DNA of 23,330 bases, from the NCBI GenBank assembly GCA_002448395.1, contig DJXS01000090.1, forward strand, positions 1-23,330, in the 5' to 3' direction. The position numbers and the translations under genes are program-made. Of this stretch, positions 9,201 through 16,902 are shown in pieces. This stretch comes from Lachnospiraceae bacterium UBA6998. Its GTDB lineage: Bacteria > Bacillota > Clostridia > Lachnospirales > Lachnospiraceae. The notes under the pieces are model-generated. The model did no database searches, was not told the DNA's origin, and saw nothing but the letters and a program-made list of their open reading frames with translations. Each line of letters begins with the position of its first letter. The first letter of the stretch is position 1.

Positions 9201-9929
9201 TCAGTGCTTCTCCTTCATATAAGCAGCCACAGTGTCCATATCCTCCGGAGTGGTCACCTTGATATTGCGATAGGAAGCCATCACAAGTTTGACCTTATAT
9301 CCGGTAAAGGTTTCTGCCACCATAGCGTCGTCCGTTATGATCACACCTTTTTCGAGCAGTTCGTCGTACTGCCCGACCATCTTCTCATGCGCCTCTTTGA
9401 TCAGCACAAAGTCAAAAACCTGAGGCGTCTGTACCAGCCAGACATCTTTTCTGTTCGGCGTCTGCGCCACAAATCCGTCCTGATCGGCGATCTTGACCGT
9501 GTCCTTGGTGGGAACAGCCGCAATGCAGGCTTTGCTGACCCGCACCTCGTTAAGGAGCCTCTCCATTGTGTCATCGTCGATGAAGGGACGCGCTGAATCG
9601 TGAATAAAGACATAGTCACAGGGCCAGTCCACTGCCTGCAGTCCGTTATGCACCGAAAAGCAGCGCTCCCGTCCTCCCGCGACGATCTTCCGGACCTTTC
9701 CTGCCAGTCCGAAGGACTCTACGATCTCCCGGCAATACTCCTGGTCGCCTTCGGGAACAACGATCATGATATCCGTGATGATATCGCTCCGGTCAAAAGT
9801 CTCCAGAGCATACGTAAACAGAGGCCTGCCGCCGACATCTAAATACTGCTTGCGGGTGTCTCCGCCCATGCGAAGGCCGCTTCCCGCAGCCATAAGCAGT
9901 ACTGTGCAGTGCTCTCTTTTTTGACCCAT
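9201..9929 (-). CDS. ispD: 2-C-methyl-D-erythritol 4-phosphate cytidylyltransferase
   Basis: Third step of the MEP isoprenoid pathway: CTP plus methylerythritol 4-phosphate gives CDP-methylerythritol. Counting from the second ATG the protein has 242 residues, normal for the family. Seen: the nucleotide loop MAAGSGLRMG (13-22) with K27, the VAGGRERCFSV stretch (83-93), HDSARP (110-115), and PTKDTVKI and QTPQVFDF further on. Two starts compete. The ATG at 9935 forms a 4-base ATGA overlap with the tsaD stop, but GGGGGAG is then only 2-3 bases away. The ATG at 9929 has that site at 8 bases and is my choice. Translational coupling to tsaD is likely either way. The neighbouring ispF is not here. 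Confidence 0.95.
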   Translation of the reverse strand: MGQKREHCTVLLMAAGSGLRMGGDTRKQYLDVGGRPLFTYALETFDRSDIITDIMIVVPEGDQEYCREIVESFGLAGKVRKIVAGGRERCFSVHNGLQAVDWPCDYVFIHDSARPFIDDDTMERLLNEVRVSKACIAAVPTKDTVKIADQDGFVAQTPNRKDVWLVQTPQVFDFVLIKEAHEKMVGQYDELLEKGVIITDDAMVAETFTGYKVKLVMASYRNIKVTTPEDMDTVAAYMKEKH

Positions 9930-9931
9930 AG

Positions 9932-10954
9932 TCATCTCTCCCCCAATCTCAGCCCGGGCTTCGCGTTGAGATCCAGTCCGCTCCGGACACCCTTAATGTA
10001 CTCGTAATACGCCGCGCTGCCGATCATGGCCGCGTTGTCCGTGCACAGGATCGGGGGCGGGCAGAAGAACTCCACGCCTCTCTCGGCGCAGGCCTTCTCC
10101 ATGGCAGCTCTCAGTGCAGTGTTGGAAGCAACGCCGCCCGCCAGCGCGAATTTGGTCAGGTGGAATTCCTCCACCGCCCACATCGCGTGGGAGACCAGAA
10201 CGTCGACCACCGCCTGCTGGAAGGATGCCGCCACGTCGGGCACCGAGATCTCGATGTTCTTCATCTTGCAGGTGTTGAGATAGTTGAGCACCGAGGACTT
10301 CATGCCGCTGAAGCTGAAGTCGTATCGGGATCCCGTAACTTTCCCTCTCGGGAAATCGATAGCCTCGGGATTTCCCTCTTTGGAGACTTTGTCGATCTTG
10401 GGGCCGCCCGGGTATCCCAGTCCGATCTCTCTTGCCACCTTGTCAAAAGCCTCACCTGCCGCGTCGTCCTGGGTCCGTCCCAGGATCTCGTACTCACCGT
10501 AATCCTTCACCAGCACCAGATGCGTGTGTCCTCCGGATACCACAAGGCACGCGAAGGGCGGCTCCAGGTCCTTATTTGCGATATAGTTGGCGCTGATGTG
10601 CCCCTCGATATGGTGCACGCCGATCAGCGGAATCCCCGTCGCGAAACTCAGTGCCTTGGCCTCCGAAACTCCGATCAGGAGCGGTCCCACAAGGCCCGGT
10701 CCGTATGTGACAGCGATGGCGTCCATGTCCTGCAGGGTCTTTCCCGCCTCGGACAGGCCCTTTTTCACGACCTGGTTGATCCTCTCGGTGTGCTTTCTCG
10801 AAGCGATCTCCGGCACAACGCCGCCGTAAAGTGTATGTATGTCGATCTGGGAGGAGATCACGTTTGAAAGAACGTCTCTCCCGTTTACCACTACAGAAGC
10901 GGCTGTCTCATCACAGCTCGATTCTATAGCCAAAATAGTGATGTCTTTATCCAT
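9932..10954 (-). CDS. tsaD: tRNA N6-adenosine threonylcarbamoyltransferase TsaD
   Basis: Transfers the threonylcarbamoyl group to A37 of ANN-decoding tRNAs (t6A), acting with TsaB and TsaE, both encoded just upstream. The 340-residue protein begins with the ASKHA nucleotide-binding signature [14 protein letters not shown] (7-20). It has the metal-binding HIEGH (115-119), the ASRKHTERI segment, and SGGHTHLV further on. Length is typical. I chose ATG at 10954 because AAGGA lies just upstream. An ATG four codons earlier (10966) overlaps the rnz stop as ATGA and is possible. The in-frame extension further upstream, to about 11248, is only the shadow of rnz. Confidence 0.96.
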   Translation of the reverse strand: MDKDITILAIESSCDETAASVVVNGRDVLSNVISSQIDIHTLYGGVVPEIASRKHTERINQVVKKGLSEAGKTLQDMDAIAVTYGPGLVGPLLIGVSEAKALSFATGIPLIGVHHIEGHISANYIANKDLEPPFACLVVSGGHTHLVLVKDYGEYEILGRTQDDAAGEAFDKVAREIGLGYPGGPKIDKVSKEGNPEAIDFPRGKVTGSRYDFSFSGMKSSVLNYLNTCKMKNIEISVPDVAASFQQAVVDVLVSHAMWAVEEFHLTKFALAGGVASNTALRAAMEKACAERGVEFFCPPPILCTDNAAMIGSAAYYEYIKGVRSGLDLNAKPGLRLGER

Positions 10955-10962
10955 TGTATCCT

Positions 10963-11883
10963 TCATTCTTCCGTAAACTGCAGTTCTATGCTCTTTCCGT
11001 CCTTGCCGGGAGCCGCCGCCGGGAATGTTTTCCAGACAACGGGCATGAAATCCTCGGGATGCATCAGTGACGGACTGTAGTGGGTGAGCCACATCTTGGC
11101 CGGCTTCGCCTTTTTCGCGATCTGAGCCGCCTCGGCGAAAGTCATGTGCTTGTGCTCCCTGGCTTTCACTGTTTTGTCCTCTTCCCCGTACATTCCTTCG
11201 CAGATGAACAGATCCGCGCCTTCCGCGGCCTTTATTGCACCCTCGCAAGGTCTTGTATCCGTGCAGTAGCCGACCTTGAGGCCTTTTCTTGAAGGGCCCA
11301 GGACCATGTCCGGAGTAAGAATGCCATTCTCTGTCTCAATGACTTCACCCTTCTGCAGCCTGTTCCAATAAGGCTTCGGAATATCCAGCGCCATCGCGCG
11401 GGCGACATCGAACTTGCCGGTTCGGTCCAGTGTCATCGCGTAACAGTAGCAGGTCACATTGTGGTTCACTCGATACGCGTGAATGGTGAAATCCTTGTCG
11501 CCGGGAAGTTTAAAGGACTCCTCCGGCTCCCTGATCTCCCTAAACTGAATTTCAAAGGGAAGCTCCGGAGCGATGACCCGCAGTGAATTCACCACTTTCT
11601 CAAGACCTTTGGGTCCCGCCACCAGAAGAGGTTCTGTTCTCTCGGCATTGCCCATGGTCAGAAGAAGCCCGGGCAGTCCGCTGATATGGTCCGCGTGATA
11701 GTGGGTAAAAAGGATCAGGTCAATGGGCTTGGGGCTCCATCCCTTGCGCCTGAGCGCCACCTGGGTTCCCTCGCCGCAGTCGATCAGGATGCTCCTGCCG
11801 TTGTAGCGGACCATCAGTGATGTCAGAAAGCGGTAAGGAAGGGGCATCATCCCGCCCGATCCAAGAAGACAAACATCAATCAT
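10963..11883 (-). CDS. rnz: Ribonuclease Z-like metallo-beta-lactamase-fold nuclease
   Basis: Zinc-dependent endonuclease of the tRNase Z family, which trims the 3' end of tRNA precursors. The 306-residue protein starts [11 protein letters not shown] and shows IDCGEGTQ (34-41), the metal motif HYHADH (61-66) followed by ISGLPG, and an exosite-like GPKGLEKV. Downstream ligand regions are YCTDTRP and LTHYSP, as expected for RNase Z rather than generic hydrolases. The start at 11883 is chosen because GAGG is 5 bases upstream; the nine-codon longer frame overlaps rimI. Its gene lies between rimI and tsaD with a 14-base gap and a 4-base ATGA overlap respectively, so it is embedded in the t6A operon. 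A related non-tRNA phosphodiesterase activity cannot be excluded. Confidence 0.9.
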   Translation of the reverse strand: MIDVCLLGSGGMMPLPYRFLTSLMVRYNGRSILIDCGEGTQVALRRKGWSPKPIDLILFTHYHADHISGLPGLLLTMGNAERTEPLLVAGPKGLEKVVNSLRVIAPELPFEIQFREIREPEESFKLPGDKDFTIHAYRVNHNVTCYCYAMTLDRTGKFDVARAMALDIPKPYWNRLQKGEVIETENGILTPDMVLGPSRKGLKVGYCTDTRPCEGAIKAAEGADLFICEGMYGEEDKTVKAREHKHMTFAEAAQIAKKAKPAKMWLTHYSPSLMHPEDFMPVVWKTFPAAAPGKDGKSIELQFTEE

Positions 11884-11897
11884 ATATACCTCATTTA

Positions 11898-12362
11898 TTA
11901 TCTTCGCCACATAATGAGGGCGTCCTCCACCGGCTTATCATAAAAGTCGGCTCTGATCCCCTCTGTGTGAAATCCGAATTTCTTGTACAGCGCGATCGCC
12001 GGACGGTTCCCCGCCCTGACCTCCAAAGTAAACGCTGTCATTCCTTCCTGCAGGGACCTCTCCAGCGCAGTGCCGAGCATTTTCGCGGCTACGCCCATTC
12101 CCTGCCAGTCGGGGTGAACCGCCACGTTCGTGATCTCACCCTCCCCGACAATATCTCTTACGCCGCACTCGCCGATGATCCTGGCCGTGCCGTCTTCCTC
12201 CGTCACCTCCGCCACATAATAATGGGCGTAAGGCAGCAGAAGCGTTGCCGAAAATACCTCCGCGGACCACGGCTCCGAAAAGCACGCCCGCTCCACCTCC
12301 AGCACCCGGCTGATATCCTCCCGCGTCATTCGGCGGATCACAATTTTCTCAATTTTCCGCAT
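11898..12362 (-). CDS. rimI: Ribosomal-protein-alanine N-acetyltransferase RimI
   Basis: GNAT-fold acetyltransferase; in E. coli RimI acetylates the N-terminal alanine of ribosomal protein S18. The 154 residues include an N-terminal RRMTREDI strand and ERACFSEPWS (24-33), typical of RimI. The acetyl-CoA loop is VHPDWQGMGVAAKML (82-96), and LEVRAGNRPAIALYKKFGF (113-131) carries the usual Asn and Tyr. Its ATG overlaps the tsaB stop by one base (TAATG), so the two are translationally coupled. AAGGTG about 9 bases upstream is the likely binding site. Location between tsaB and tsaD/rnz is the standard context for rimI in Firmicutes. Confidence 0.93.
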   Translation of the reverse strand: MRKIEKIVIRRMTREDISRVLEVERACFSEPWSAEVFSATLLLPYAHYYVAEVTEEDGTARIIGECGVRDIVGEGEITNVAVHPDWQGMGVAAKMLGTALERSLQEGMTAFTLEVRAGNRPAIALYKKFGFHTEGIRADFYDKPVEDALIMWRR

Positions 12363-13084
12363 TATACGAACACCTTGTAGTTGCGCTTGTCGCCGCGCTC
12401 ACGCTCCGCCTGGGGGACCCTGAGGTACTCCGGCCTGAAATCGTCCGCGGAAACCAGCACCGCCTCTCCTTTTTCCTCAAAGAGCTGCGCAGCCCTGACA
12501 GCCGTAGAGGCCGCTCTCTGCCTGTTCAAATGCGCGGGTGCCAAAAGATAGGGCACTTCCATTGTCTCTGTCAGTGCCTTCTCGCTCACCGGCACGCCGT
12601 CTCCTACAAAGATCACCTCTCTGCCAAGAGCATTAAGTTCCTTCACAATGTCAGCCAGCGCCACAACGCACTGCGGGCGCAGCGCCTTGAGGCCGTCTCT
12701 GTTTTCATAAATTCCCGTATAGACCTGCTGCCTTCTCGCATCCATCAGCGGGCAGATCAGGCGGTCCGTCCCGTACAGGTTGCAAGCCAGCGAATCCACT
12801 GTCGGAACCGGCAGCACCGGCTTATCAAGCGCAAGTCCCAGCCCCTTCACTGTTGCCGCTCCGATCCTGAGTCCCGTAAAAGACCCGGGGCCGGAAGTTA
12901 CGGCGATAAAGTCGATCGACGACAGATCCAGATCCACCATTCCGCTCATCTCGCTGAGCATAGGGACCAGGCTCTGGGAATGCTTTTTCTTATACTGAAC
13001 ACTGTACTCCGCTGTAAGGGTTCCGTCCTCCAACAGAGCACATCCGGCCACAGGGCCGGAAGCTTCTATTGCCAGAATTCTCAT
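12362..13084 (-). CDS. tsaB: t6A biosynthesis protein TsaB
   Basis: Non-catalytic ASKHA-fold partner that dimerises with TsaD and is needed for t6A37 tRNA modification. The 240-residue protein begins MRILAIEASGPVAGCALLEDG, cut here, and has the hallmark TSGPGSFTGLRIG (63-75) and the PTVDSLA segment. The C-terminal part (YLRVPQAERERG) matches the longer TsaB form. ATG at 13084 has AAGGAAG 8 bases upstream. It begins 27 bases after tsaE and its stop overlaps rimI by one base. Confidence 0.95.
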   Translation of the reverse strand: MRILAIEASGPVAGCALLEDGTLTAEYSVQYKKKHSQSLVPMLSEMSGMVDLDLSSIDFIAVTSGPGSFTGLRIGAATVKGLGLALDKPVLPVPTVDSLACNLYGTDRLICPLMDARRQQVYTGIYENRDGLKALRPQCVVALADIVKELNALGREVIFVGDGVPVSEKALTETMEVPYLLAPAHLNRQRAASTAVRAAQLFEEKGEAVLVSADDFRPEYLRVPQAERERGDKRNYKVFV

Positions 13085-13111
13085 TTATATTTCTTCCTTG
13101 TGATGAATTAA

Positions 13112-13549
13112 TTATGCAGGCCTGACCACTGAGATCTTGCGGTAATCCATGCCTTTTTCCAGATCTTTCTCGATCACGATATAGATCGTCTCCTCCGGCA
13201 GGATCTCCTCGATCCTGCCCGCCCACTCGATCAGGCAGACTCCATCACCGTAGATATAGTCGTCGAAACCGACCTCTTCCATCTCCTCGGGTTCCTCGAT
13301 CCTGTAGACATCAAAATGATACAGAGGAAGCCTTCCCTCCTCATAGATCTGCAGAATCGTAAAGGTGGGCGAACTCACGGGCTCCTCTATTCCCAGGCCC
13401 TCCGCGAATCCCTTCGTGAAGACAGTTTTACCCACGCCAAGATCGCCGATCAGGGCATAGACCTGCCCCGGTTCAGCGTTCTGAGCCATTTCATATGCAA
13501 GTTTTGCTGTGTCCTCCATACAGGAGGTTTCCATTACTGTTTTTTTCAT
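13112..13549 (-). CDS. tsaE: tRNA threonylcarbamoyladenosine biosynthesis ATPase TsaE
   Basis: P-loop ATPase that binds the TsaB-TsaD dimer and is needed for repeated rounds of t6A synthesis. Seen: the Walker A motif GDLGVGKT (35-42 from the chosen start), SSPTFTI, LYHFDVYRI and a LIEWAGRIEEILP segment, all usual for the family. Start is uncertain. I take ATG at 13549 (145 aa) because it puts the Walker lysine at about 41, as in the B. subtilis protein as I recall it. It also leaves the predicted promoter outside the gene. Upstream ATGs at 13561, 13570 and 13597 are in frame but lack a clear binding site, and the one at 13570 falls inside the proposed -10. First gene of the operon. Confidence 0.93.
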   Translation of the reverse strand: MKKTVMETSCMEDTAKLAYEMAQNAEPGQVYALIGDLGVGKTVFTKGFAEGLGIEEPVSSPTFTILQIYEEGRLPLYHFDVYRIEEPEEMEEVGFDDYIYGDGVCLIEWAGRIEEILPEETIYIVIEKDLEKGMDYRKISVVRPA

Positions 13550-13568
13550 AGCCGTATCCATAGTACAC

Positions 13569-13597
13569 ATTATTCCACAATTGTCGCATGAAAACAA
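13569..13597 (-). promoter_or_regulatory. Predicted promoter of the tsaE-dnaE operon
   Basis: On the minus strand TTGTTT (13597-13592), a 17-base spacer and AATAAT (13574-13569), with a TGG just before the -10, giving an extended -10 (TGn) form. The -10 matches 5 of 6 positions; the -35 is weak. If used, the leader before the tsaE ATG is very short. Confidence 0.5.
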
Positions 13598-13659
13598 GCA
13601 ATGACTCGCTTAAGGAGTATGCCGGTTGGCAAATACAGTTCTCCATCTTTGGGACACAA

Positions 13660-13708
13660 AGCGGGCGCCTCCCTTGCTGATTGATTACAGCAAGATGCGG
13701 CGCCCGCT
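13660..13708. terminator. Large bipartite hairpin between ribU and tsaE
   Basis: A perfect 10-bp outer stem (AGCGGGCGCC at 13660-13669 with GGCGCCCGCT at 13699-13708) encloses a perfect 7-bp inner stem (CTTGCTG at 13673-13679 with CAGCAAG at 13688-13694) and an 8-base loop. Only short T-runs flank it (TTT on either strand). Its place 54 bases after the ribU stop and before the tsaE promoter suggests a terminator for ribU. The weak U-tract leaves this uncertain. Confidence 0.6.
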
Positions 13709-13761
13709 CGTTTATCCGACTATTATTCCGCTGCTCTTCTCTTCCTTGCGCGCCTTACACA

Positions 13762-14517
13762 TTACTGCGAAACCCTCACGCTCTCCTGCGCGCTCGCGCC
13801 GTACTTGATGATCGGACTGATCTTCTTGTAGATCAGCATAGTCAGCGCTGAGATGCCGATTCCCTTGATGAGATTGAGCGGAGCCACCATCATGATCACA
13901 AAGGTGGTGATATTGGTGACTGCAGGATTGATTGCCGCGCCCATACCGAGGATGGCGTCCAAAGGCATACCGAACAGCCTAGAAAATGTAGGCAGCAGGT
14001 AAACTGCATTGAACCATGTCCCGAAGATGGTCATTACGATCGTACCGACCGCGCAGCCGATCAAGGCACTGCGCTTGGACTTATTAAACCTGTAAATCAC
14101 AGATGCGGGAAGTACCAGCATGCAGCCGATCAGGTAGTTGGCAAGGTCTCCTACGAAAGCAGTGGAGGTGGACTTGATCATCAGTTTGACGACCTGCTTG
14201 ACAAATTCTACCAGGACGCCCGCCACAGGGCCGAACGCAAATCCCGCGATCAGAGCCGGGAGCTCGCTGAAGTCCAGTTTATAGAAACTGGGTGCGATCG
14301 GCAGCGCGAAGTCGAAGCAGTACAGGATCCCGGAGATCGCTCCGAACATACCGATCATGACGATCTTTCTGGTGGCCAGGACTCTGTCCTTGTCGCCGTT
14401 TTTGCGCTTCGCTGCTTTCTCAACTCCATAAGCGATCAGCGTGATCGCAAGCACTGTGACCAGGCACACGCCTACGAAGCTTGCATTTTCCTTGACTGCA
14501 GTAAAGAATCCGTTCAT
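13762..14517 (-). CDS. ribU: Riboflavin ECF transporter S component (RibU)
   Basis: Membrane-embedded substrate-binding subunit that takes up riboflavin with the shared ECF ATPase/EcfT module encoded elsewhere. The 251 residues are very hydrophobic, with about six core membrane helices between 52 and 232. The signature FYKLDFSELPALIAGFAFGP (78-97) followed by GVLVEFVKQ is characteristic. An extra hydrophobic helix at about 12-30, followed by a basic stretch EKAAKRKNGDK, precedes the S-component fold and makes the protein longer than the usual roughly 200 aa. ATG at 14517 has AGGAGG 8 bases upstream. The substrate is backed by the FMN riboswitch and terminator directly upstream. In-frame codons further upstream cross the terminator and are not real coding sequence. 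Confidence 0.93.
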   Translation of the reverse strand: MNGFFTAVKENASFVGVCLVTVLAITLIAYGVEKAAKRKNGDKDRVLATRKIVMIGMFGAISGILYCFDFALPIAPSFYKLDFSELPALIAGFAFGPVAGVLVEFVKQVVKLMIKSTSTAFVGDLANYLIGCMLVLPASVIYRFNKSKRSALIGCAVGTIVMTIFGTWFNAVYLLPTFSRLFGMPLDAILGMGAAINPAVTNITTFVIMMVAPLNLIKGIGISALTMLIYKKISPIIKYGASAQESVRVSQ

Positions 14518-14581
14518 TTCTTTTTCCTCCTTAAATGACTGTAATTCTTCTTCAAACTTCTTTGGCAATGTGTATGGCTGC

Positions 14582-14613
14582 AAAAAAGCCCCGGGCGCAT
14601 ACGCGCTCGGGGC
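14582..14613 (-). terminator. Riboswitch-controlled intrinsic terminator
   Basis: Minus-strand GCCCCGAGCGC pairs with GCGCCCGGGGC across a 4-base loop (10 pairs and one A-C mismatch), followed directly by six T residues. It lies between the FMN aptamer and ribU, so it is the expression platform. Its 5' arm GCCCCGA is also the exact complement of TCGGGGC inside the aptamer (14779-14773). Confidence 0.88.
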
Positions 14614-14629
14614 CAATACATCCGACAAC

Positions 14630-14660
14630 AACAGAAAATGGACGCAGTCCATTATCTGTT
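14630..14660 (-). repeat. Hairpin in the riboswitch expression platform
   Basis: AACAGA-ta-ATGGAC-tgc-GTCCAT-tt-TCTGTT: two perfect 6-bp stems separated by a small symmetric internal loop, between the aptamer and the terminator. It probably spaces or insulates the switching helices; a direct role is not shown by the sequence. Confidence 0.55.
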
Positions 14661-14674
14661 CAAAACCAGAAGTT

Positions 14675-14785
14675 TGTTCTTCCATCCAGACTATACTGTT
14701 GGTCCCGGAGTTTCACCGAGTCAGCCGCCGAAGCGGGTCGCGGACTTTACCGCCAGTAGGGAATTTCACCCTGCCCCGAAAAACA
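14675..14785 (-). promoter_or_regulatory. FMN riboswitch (RFN element)
   Basis: The minus strand carries the conserved RFN blocks in order: CGGGGCAGGGTGAAATTCCC, then CCTACTGGCGGTAAAGTCCG, CGACCCGC, GACTCGGTGAAACTCCGGGA and AGTATAGTCTGGATGGAAGA. P1 is formed by GTTTTTC (14784-14778) with GAAGAAC (14682-14676), one G-U pair, plus one more A-T pair outside. Rising FMN would stabilise the aptamer and let the terminator at 14582-14613 form, shutting down ribU. Confidence 0.96.
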
Positions 14786-14837
14786 TCGTGGTTATTCAGT
14801 TACTGAAGGTCTTATGCTGTCCTTCAAAGCAATTTAC

Positions 14838-14866
14838 ATTATATATCCCTGTTCGGGATATGTAAA
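14838..14866 (-). promoter_or_regulatory. Sigma-A promoter of the FMN riboswitch-ribU unit
   Basis: On the minus strand TTTACA (14866-14861), exactly 17 bases, then a perfect TATAAT (14843-14838). The spacer itself is a palindrome, TATCCC-gaaca-GGGATA (14860-14844), which could be an operator or a small hairpin at the end of murA. The start site would be about 45 bases before the aptamer. Confidence 0.75.
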
Positions 14867-14872
14867 TCAAAA

Positions 14873-16168
14873 TCATCCGACGCGGAACATGAATTTGCGC
14901 TTATCCTCGTCTGTATCGATCTTCTCAATGTGGGCGCCGATCTTGCGGAGTTTCTCCGGGAAGTCCTCGTAGCCTCTTTCAATGAACTTGATATCGAAGA
15001 TCTCGCTGTAATCGTCAGCGGCCAGGGCTGCGATCACGAGCGCTGCGCCTGCTCTCAGATCAGGGGAGCTCAGATGCGCGCCGGTATACTGCTCTACGCC
15101 GTCGATGATCGCGGTGTTTCCTTCCACCGTGATGTTCGCGCCCATCTTGGTCAGCTCATCCACATATTTGAACCGGTTCTCGAAGATGCTCTCGGTTACA
15201 ATGCTGATTCCTCTGCAAAGTCCCAGAACACACGTGATCTGAGGCTGCATGTCGGTGGGGAAACCGGGGTACGGCAATGTTTTGACATTGGTGCGGCCGA
15301 GCCTTCTGGTGGCGACCACGCGGACCATATCATCCGATTCCTCGATCTGACAGCCAATTTCAAGGAGCTTGGCTGTGATCGATTCCAGATGCTTGGGAAT
15401 GACGTTCTTGATCGTTACGTCCCCTCTGGTAGCTGCAGCGGCGAACATAAAAGTTCCTGCCTCGATCTGATCCGGGATGATGGAATAGTTCGTTCCATGG
15501 AGTGCGCTGACACCCTTGATACGGATCACATCCGTTCCCGCGCCCTTGATCCTTGCGCCCATACTGTTGAGGAAGTTCGCAAGATCAACGACATGGGGCT
15601 CCTTTGCAGCGTTTTCAATTGTTGTATTGCCCTCCGCCATGACTGCCGCCATGATTATGTTGATGGTAGCGCCGACGGAAACAACGTCCATATAGATGTG
15701 CGATCCGACAAGTCTGTCCGCCCTCGCGGCAACTCTGCCGGAAGCCAGCCTGACCGATGCCCCGAGCGCACGGAAACCTTTGATGTGCTGGTCAATGGGA
15801 CGAAGTCCGATGTTGCAGCCGCCCGGAAGCGCCACGTCCGCCTTCCTGTACTTGCCGAGAAGGGAACCGATCAGATAATAGGATCCCCTGATCTTTCTGA
15901 CATACTCATTGTCGACCGGCGTGTCCTTACTGATGCCTGACCCGTTGATCCGGAATGTATGGCGGTCCACCTTCTCCACGTATCCTCCGATCACTTCGAT
16001 CGTCTTGAGGATCGCCCTGATATCGCTGACATCCGGCACGTTTTCCACTGTCACAGTCTCATTCGTCATGATCGATGCCGCGAGAATCGCGAGAGCCGCG
16101 TTCTTGGCTCCGGCAATCTCTACTTCTCCGGACAGAGAATTTCCGCCTTTTACTATATAATGTTCCAT
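14873..16168 (-). CDS. murA: UDP-N-acetylglucosamine 1-carboxyvinyltransferase
   Basis: First committed step of peptidoglycan synthesis: transfers enolpyruvate from phosphoenolpyruvate to UDP-GlcNAc. The 431-residue length and the two-lobed EPSP-synthase fold are typical. Seen: GAKNAAL with K22/N23, and LPGGCNIGLRPIDQHIKGF with C118 as the catalytic cysteine. Cys at this position predicts fosfomycin sensitivity at the target. Further on are the SVGATINIIMAAV segment, GFPTDMQPQ and the EGNTAIIDGV repeats. ATG at 16168 has GAGGG 6 bases upstream. It starts 35 bases after the flavin-reductase-like gene, suggesting a shared transcript. Firmicutes often carry two copies (MurA/MurZ); which one this is cannot be told from the window. 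Confidence 0.96.
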   Translation of the reverse strand: MEHYIVKGGNSLSGEVEIAGAKNAALAILAASIMTNETVTVENVPDVSDIRAILKTIEVIGGYVEKVDRHTFRINGSGISKDTPVDNEYVRKIRGSYYLIGSLLGKYRKADVALPGGCNIGLRPIDQHIKGFRALGASVRLASGRVAARADRLVGSHIYMDVVSVGATINIIMAAVMAEGNTTIENAAKEPHVVDLANFLNSMGARIKGAGTDVIRIKGVSALHGTNYSIIPDQIEAGTFMFAAAATRGDVTIKNVIPKHLESITAKLLEIGCQIEESDDMVRVVATRRLGRTNVKTLPYPGFPTDMQPQITCVLGLCRGISIVTESIFENRFKYVDELTKMGANITVEGNTAIIDGVEQYTGAHLSSPDLRAGAALVIAALAADDYSEIFDIKFIERGYEDFPEKLRKIGAHIEKIDTDEDKRKFMFRVG

Positions 16169-16203
16169 ACCGTCCCTCGTTGTAATCGCTTTTTAGGTCG
16201 ATC

Positions 16204-16902
16204 TCAGTTATGTTTTCCCAAGGTTTTCCTGCTGCGGGAGCTGTTCCCGCCTCTCCCGCCTGCGGCCTTGGATCCCGGCGATACCGCCTTCCTGCGGACT
16301 GAGTAGCCGAACTTTCCGATCTTCTCCCCCAGGGCAAAATATTCACCGTGGGAGTAGGCGATCAGGTCAGCCTTCTCCAGTTCCAGCCTTCCGCTCTCGT
16401 CGAGATATTGTGCTTCCACGCTCACATTCACAACTTCCGCAATGAACATGTCGTGGCTGCCGAGCCTTAGGATCTGCTTCACTATGCACTCGAGGACCAC
16501 AGGACTCTGGGCCACTCCGGGCGCTCCGATCTTCTCAGATTCCAAAGGCGTCAGCTTCATTTCTCTGAACTTATCAGTATTCCGTCCCGATCTGACGCCG
16601 CAGAAATCAGTTGCTTCCGCAAGCTGACGAGTCGTAAGACTGATCGTAAATTCGCCTGTCTCTTCAATGATATGGTGGGAAAAGCGCTCCTTACGGATCG
16701 ACACAGACACCATGACGGGATCGCTGCAGACCGTACCGGCCCAGGCAGCTGTCATGAGATTATCTTTCCCTTCCTTATCCCTGCACCCGATCAGTACAGC
16801 CGGCACCGGATAGAGCATATTCGAAGCTCTCCAGTTCTGCCTGACTCCGGGCTCTGCCGCTCTTTTCCTTGCGGGAGCGGCCTTATCTGCTTCGCGCCTC
16901 AA
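16204..16902 (-). CDS. Flavin reductase-like (FMN-binding split-barrel) protein
   Basis: Member of the flavin reductase / flavoredoxin-like domain family, which binds FMN in a split barrel; the electron partner and substrate are unknown. In the 232 residues, the domain begins at NMLYPVPAVLIGCRD (28-42). It continues with NLMTAAWAGTVCSDPVMVSVSI (cut here) and FTISLTT. DFCGVRSGRNTDKF and the CIVKQILRLGSHDMFIAEV strand complete the fold. Both ends are unusual: a basic, alanine-rich leader of about 24 residues, and a glycine/serine/lysine/arginine-rich tail of about 25. No in-frame ATG precedes the domain. The start is a TTG at 16902 overlapping the upstream stop as TTGA, with AGGG 8 bases upstream, implying translational coupling. 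The coupled gene encodes a coiled-coil membrane protein and murA follows. Confidence 0.8.
   Translation of the reverse strand: MRREADKAAPARKRAAEPGVRQNWRASNMLYPVPAVLIGCRDKEGKDNLMTAAWAGTVCSDPVMVSVSIRKERFSHHIIEETGEFTISLTTRQLAEATDFCGVRSGRNTDKFREMKLTPLESEKIGAPGVAQSPVVLECIVKQILRLGSHDMFIAEVVNVSVEAQYLDESGRLELEKADLIAYSHGEYFALGEKIGKFGYSVRRKAVSPGSKAAGGRGGNSSRSRKTLGKHN

Noticed and set aside
10955..11248. N-terminal extension of about 100 codons on TsaD
   Set aside because: It overlaps the conserved C-terminal part of rnz, and TsaD proteins begin close to the [11 protein letters not shown] motif.
14518..14685. 56-codon N-terminal extension of RibU
   Set aside because: It would cross the terminator and enter the FMN aptamer; a perfect AGGAGG site supports the start at 14517.
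14700..14790. Compact, repeated GC-rich pattern that could be taken for a tRNA or repeat
   Set aside because: The conserved blocks match the FMN riboswitch and no anticodon/T-loop arrangement is present.
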